Origin: Teratosphaeria epicoccoides
Taxonomy: Eukaryota > Ascomycota > Dothideomycetes > Mycosphaerellales > Teratosphaeriaceae
Reading direction: 5' to 3'
DNA: 64,000 bases
Assembly (NCBI GenBank): GCA_021401465.1
Contig: JADDMT010000063.1
Coordinates: forward strand, 113,893 to 177,892
Below are positions 62,618 through 64,000 of this stretch, in pieces. The position numbers were made by a program, and so were the translations under genes. The notes under the pieces are model-generated. The model ran no database searches, was not told the origin of the DNA, and saw only the letters and a program-made list of their open reading frames with translations. Numbering within the stretch: the stretch's first letter is position 1; each line of letters starts with the position of its first letter.

Positions 62618-63329
62618 AAGCGATCATCCAGTCGACGCGGCCACGGACCGCACTCCGGTGACTATGCATATGGGGGGTACGGGCATCGGCATCATGAGCA
62701 CCATGATCAAAGCTGTCTGTGTCGCCTCGCTCATGGCGTGGCTCACTGGGATCCGTTTGGCCCTGCGCATCGGGGATGACTGCTCAGCCTGATCAACTTC
62801 TTTTTTTCCTATCGCGTGTCTACTCTCAGTGCTTCCTCCGGCGGATCTGAGAGCCTTTTCTCGTGCATGCTGTTGTCATAACGCGGGCAAGTGTGTCGAT
62901 TTAGGGGACGTGGAATGAGAGACGAAGATAATGAGAGCATGGAATGAACAAAGCATGTAACACCACCGACGACCACCGACCTGCAAGGACGATCGGGCTA
63001 ATCAGTCGCATCCAGGGGGGATATTTGGTGCGCTATGAGGGTTTATGAGATCTCAACGGCTGTCATGATGGGAATGGGCGAAGGTGGTGCTTCTAGATAG
63101 CGTGAGGGTGGGCTTCGGTTGCTTCAATGCTATCTTTGCGATGACTTCTAAACCTATCCAAAGCTTCTTTCCCGTGTGTGTGATGCCGCAGCCTTCACCA
63201 GCAGGGTACAAGGGTAGGCACGGCTCCACCTAAGCTGCAGCAGGTGTCAAGGCAACCACTTTCCAGCTGCCTTACTACGTCATCGCATCGCCACGCAGCA
63301 TCAAGGTCGTGTGATGACAAGCCAGGAAG

Positions 63330-63363
<34 letters not shown>

Positions 63364-63457
63364 ACATACATACCTTAGATCCTGCTCTCTGCAACATCCT
63401 CCCATACTGCCCGCTCTTCAACTCCCAACCCAAGTACAAGCAACATCTTCTTCCATC
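62618..63457. other. Intergenic with CA repeat, no gene seen
   Basis: No supported coding region is seen. It includes a CA dinucleotide tract 100 bp upstream of the I78 gene. Confidence 0.5.
63331..63361. repeat. CA dinucleotide microsatellite
   Basis: About 15 uninterrupted CA units lie 97 bp before the start of the I78 inhibitor gene. Being in the leader or promoter, the tract may vary between strains. Confidence 0.9.
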
Positions 63458-63973
63458 ATGCCCCTCGTAATCCCGGGCCTCCAGTCCAAAGACGGGACCG
63501 GCGATCAAGACCTGACCACAGAATGGCTGAACAAATTGACGGGCAAGAAAATCGGGGAGACTTCGAACGAGACTGTAAGCCCCGCCCCCCCCCCTCCTTT
63601 TCCCGCCCTCGTGCACAGCAAGCGCCTCTGAGATTTTTTTGGGTTTCTCTCCCTTTCTTTCTTTCTTTCTTTCTTCTTCTTTGCTGATTTCTTGGGGCCG
63701 TCGGATCGGTGTAGACGTTCGCGAGGACCGATCTGCCGAAGGAGCACAGGATTTTGAAGGAGGGGGAGCCGAGGAGTATGGATCATAAGCCTGAGAGGTG
63801 AGAAGTTTTTGGGACCTTTTCTTGCTTTTGTTTTTTTTGGGGGGGGTTTGGGTTTGGGTTTGGAGGTTGGAGGTTGGAGGTTGGGTTGTTGGTGGCTGAT
63901 GTGTGTGCGGTTGCGTAGGTTGAATATCCATACGGCGGATGATGGGACTGTGATGAAGGTTACGCATGGTTGA
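63458..63973 (+). CDS. Peptidase inhibitor I78 family protein (84 aa)
   Basis: There are three exons: 63458-63574, 63715-63797 and 63919-63973. Introns are 140 bp (GTAAGC to GTAG) and 121 bp (GTGAGA to GTAG), and the product is 84 residues. It begins MPLVIPGLQSKDGTGDQDLT. TEWLNKLTGKKIGE and the family pattern LPKEHRILKEGEP follow, and it ends PERLNIHTADDGTVMKVTHG. That order (W..KL.GK..., LP..HR....G, D..P.RLN....DDG.V....G) is the I78 fold related to potato inhibitor I. Members inhibit serine proteases, and some fungal ones guard against the cell's own vacuolar proteases. No signal peptide is present, so it should be cytosolic. Intron 1 has a C run and a CTTT array; intron 2 has GGTTTGG repeats. 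Confidence 0.88.
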
Positions 63974-64000
63974 GGGCTTTTTGTTTTGTTTTGGGGGTGG

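Noticed and set aside
1..64000. Secondary-metabolite cluster, CRISPR array or viral insertion
   Set aside because: No polyketide or peptide synthetase, terpene cyclase, spaced repeats, reverse transcriptase, integrase or capsid-like gene is visible.

Overview
The window is nuclear DNA of a filamentous ascomycete. Spliceosomal introns are short (mostly 48-65 bp) and often show a CTAAC/CTRAC-like branch site. Genes are dense and lie on both strands. The families point to Pezizomycotina: an Scp1/SCAP homologue, a DUF3824 protein, an I78 inhibitor, a verprolin, an APQ12-type protein and a C6 transcription factor. The overall look suggests Dothideomycetes, perhaps Mycosphaerellales/Capnodiales, but that rank is an inference without a search. 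No CRISPR, phage, operon or secondary-metabolite backbone gene is visible.

Layout. 0-6 kb: the C-terminal end of a C6 transcription factor, a 70-aa conserved protein, an APQ12-like nuclear-envelope protein and a large single-pass Ser/Thr-rich membrane protein. 7-13 kb: V-ATPase subunit H (with a GC-AG intron) divergent from an SREBP cleavage-activating protein, then a GPI-anchored wall protein. 14-22 kb: CCR4-NOT subunit Rcd1/Caf40, ribosomal protein uL1 (L10a), a CorA-like membrane protein and an Ap4A phosphorylase. 22-32 kb: a disrupted Ser/Thr-rich reading frame, homocysteine S-methyltransferase, an Fpg-type DNA glycosylase, a predicted secreted agmatinase, APS kinase and a disrupted SprT-like gene. 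32-33 kb: a tRNA-Ile gene split by 57 bp, plus an extra copy of its 3' end. 34-43 kb: a single-pass coiled-coil protein, the Erv29/Surf4 cargo receptor, nucleoporin Nup84/107 and a patatin-like protein that has lost its catalytic motif. 44-50 kb: a His/Arg-rich small protein, sphingosine kinase and an unknown single-pass membrane protein. 52-64 kb: a rhomboid protein, a coiled-coil protein, verprolin, a small protein with two GPHKSD repeats, kynurenine formamidase, a DUF3824 protein and an I78 peptidase inhibitor.

Most genes are unrelated housekeeping or cell-biology genes, as is normal for fungi. Loose themes are membrane trafficking and lipid signalling (Scp1, Erv29, sphingosine kinase, patatin), the nuclear pore (APQ12, Nup84) and sulfur metabolism (APS kinase, homocysteine methyltransferase). 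I see no convincing new multi-gene system. The most unusual items are the pseudo-patatin, the split tRNA-Ile, the decayed SprT-like gene and the GC-AG intron. Exon boundaries were placed by hand from splice signals and reading frame, and have no transcript support.
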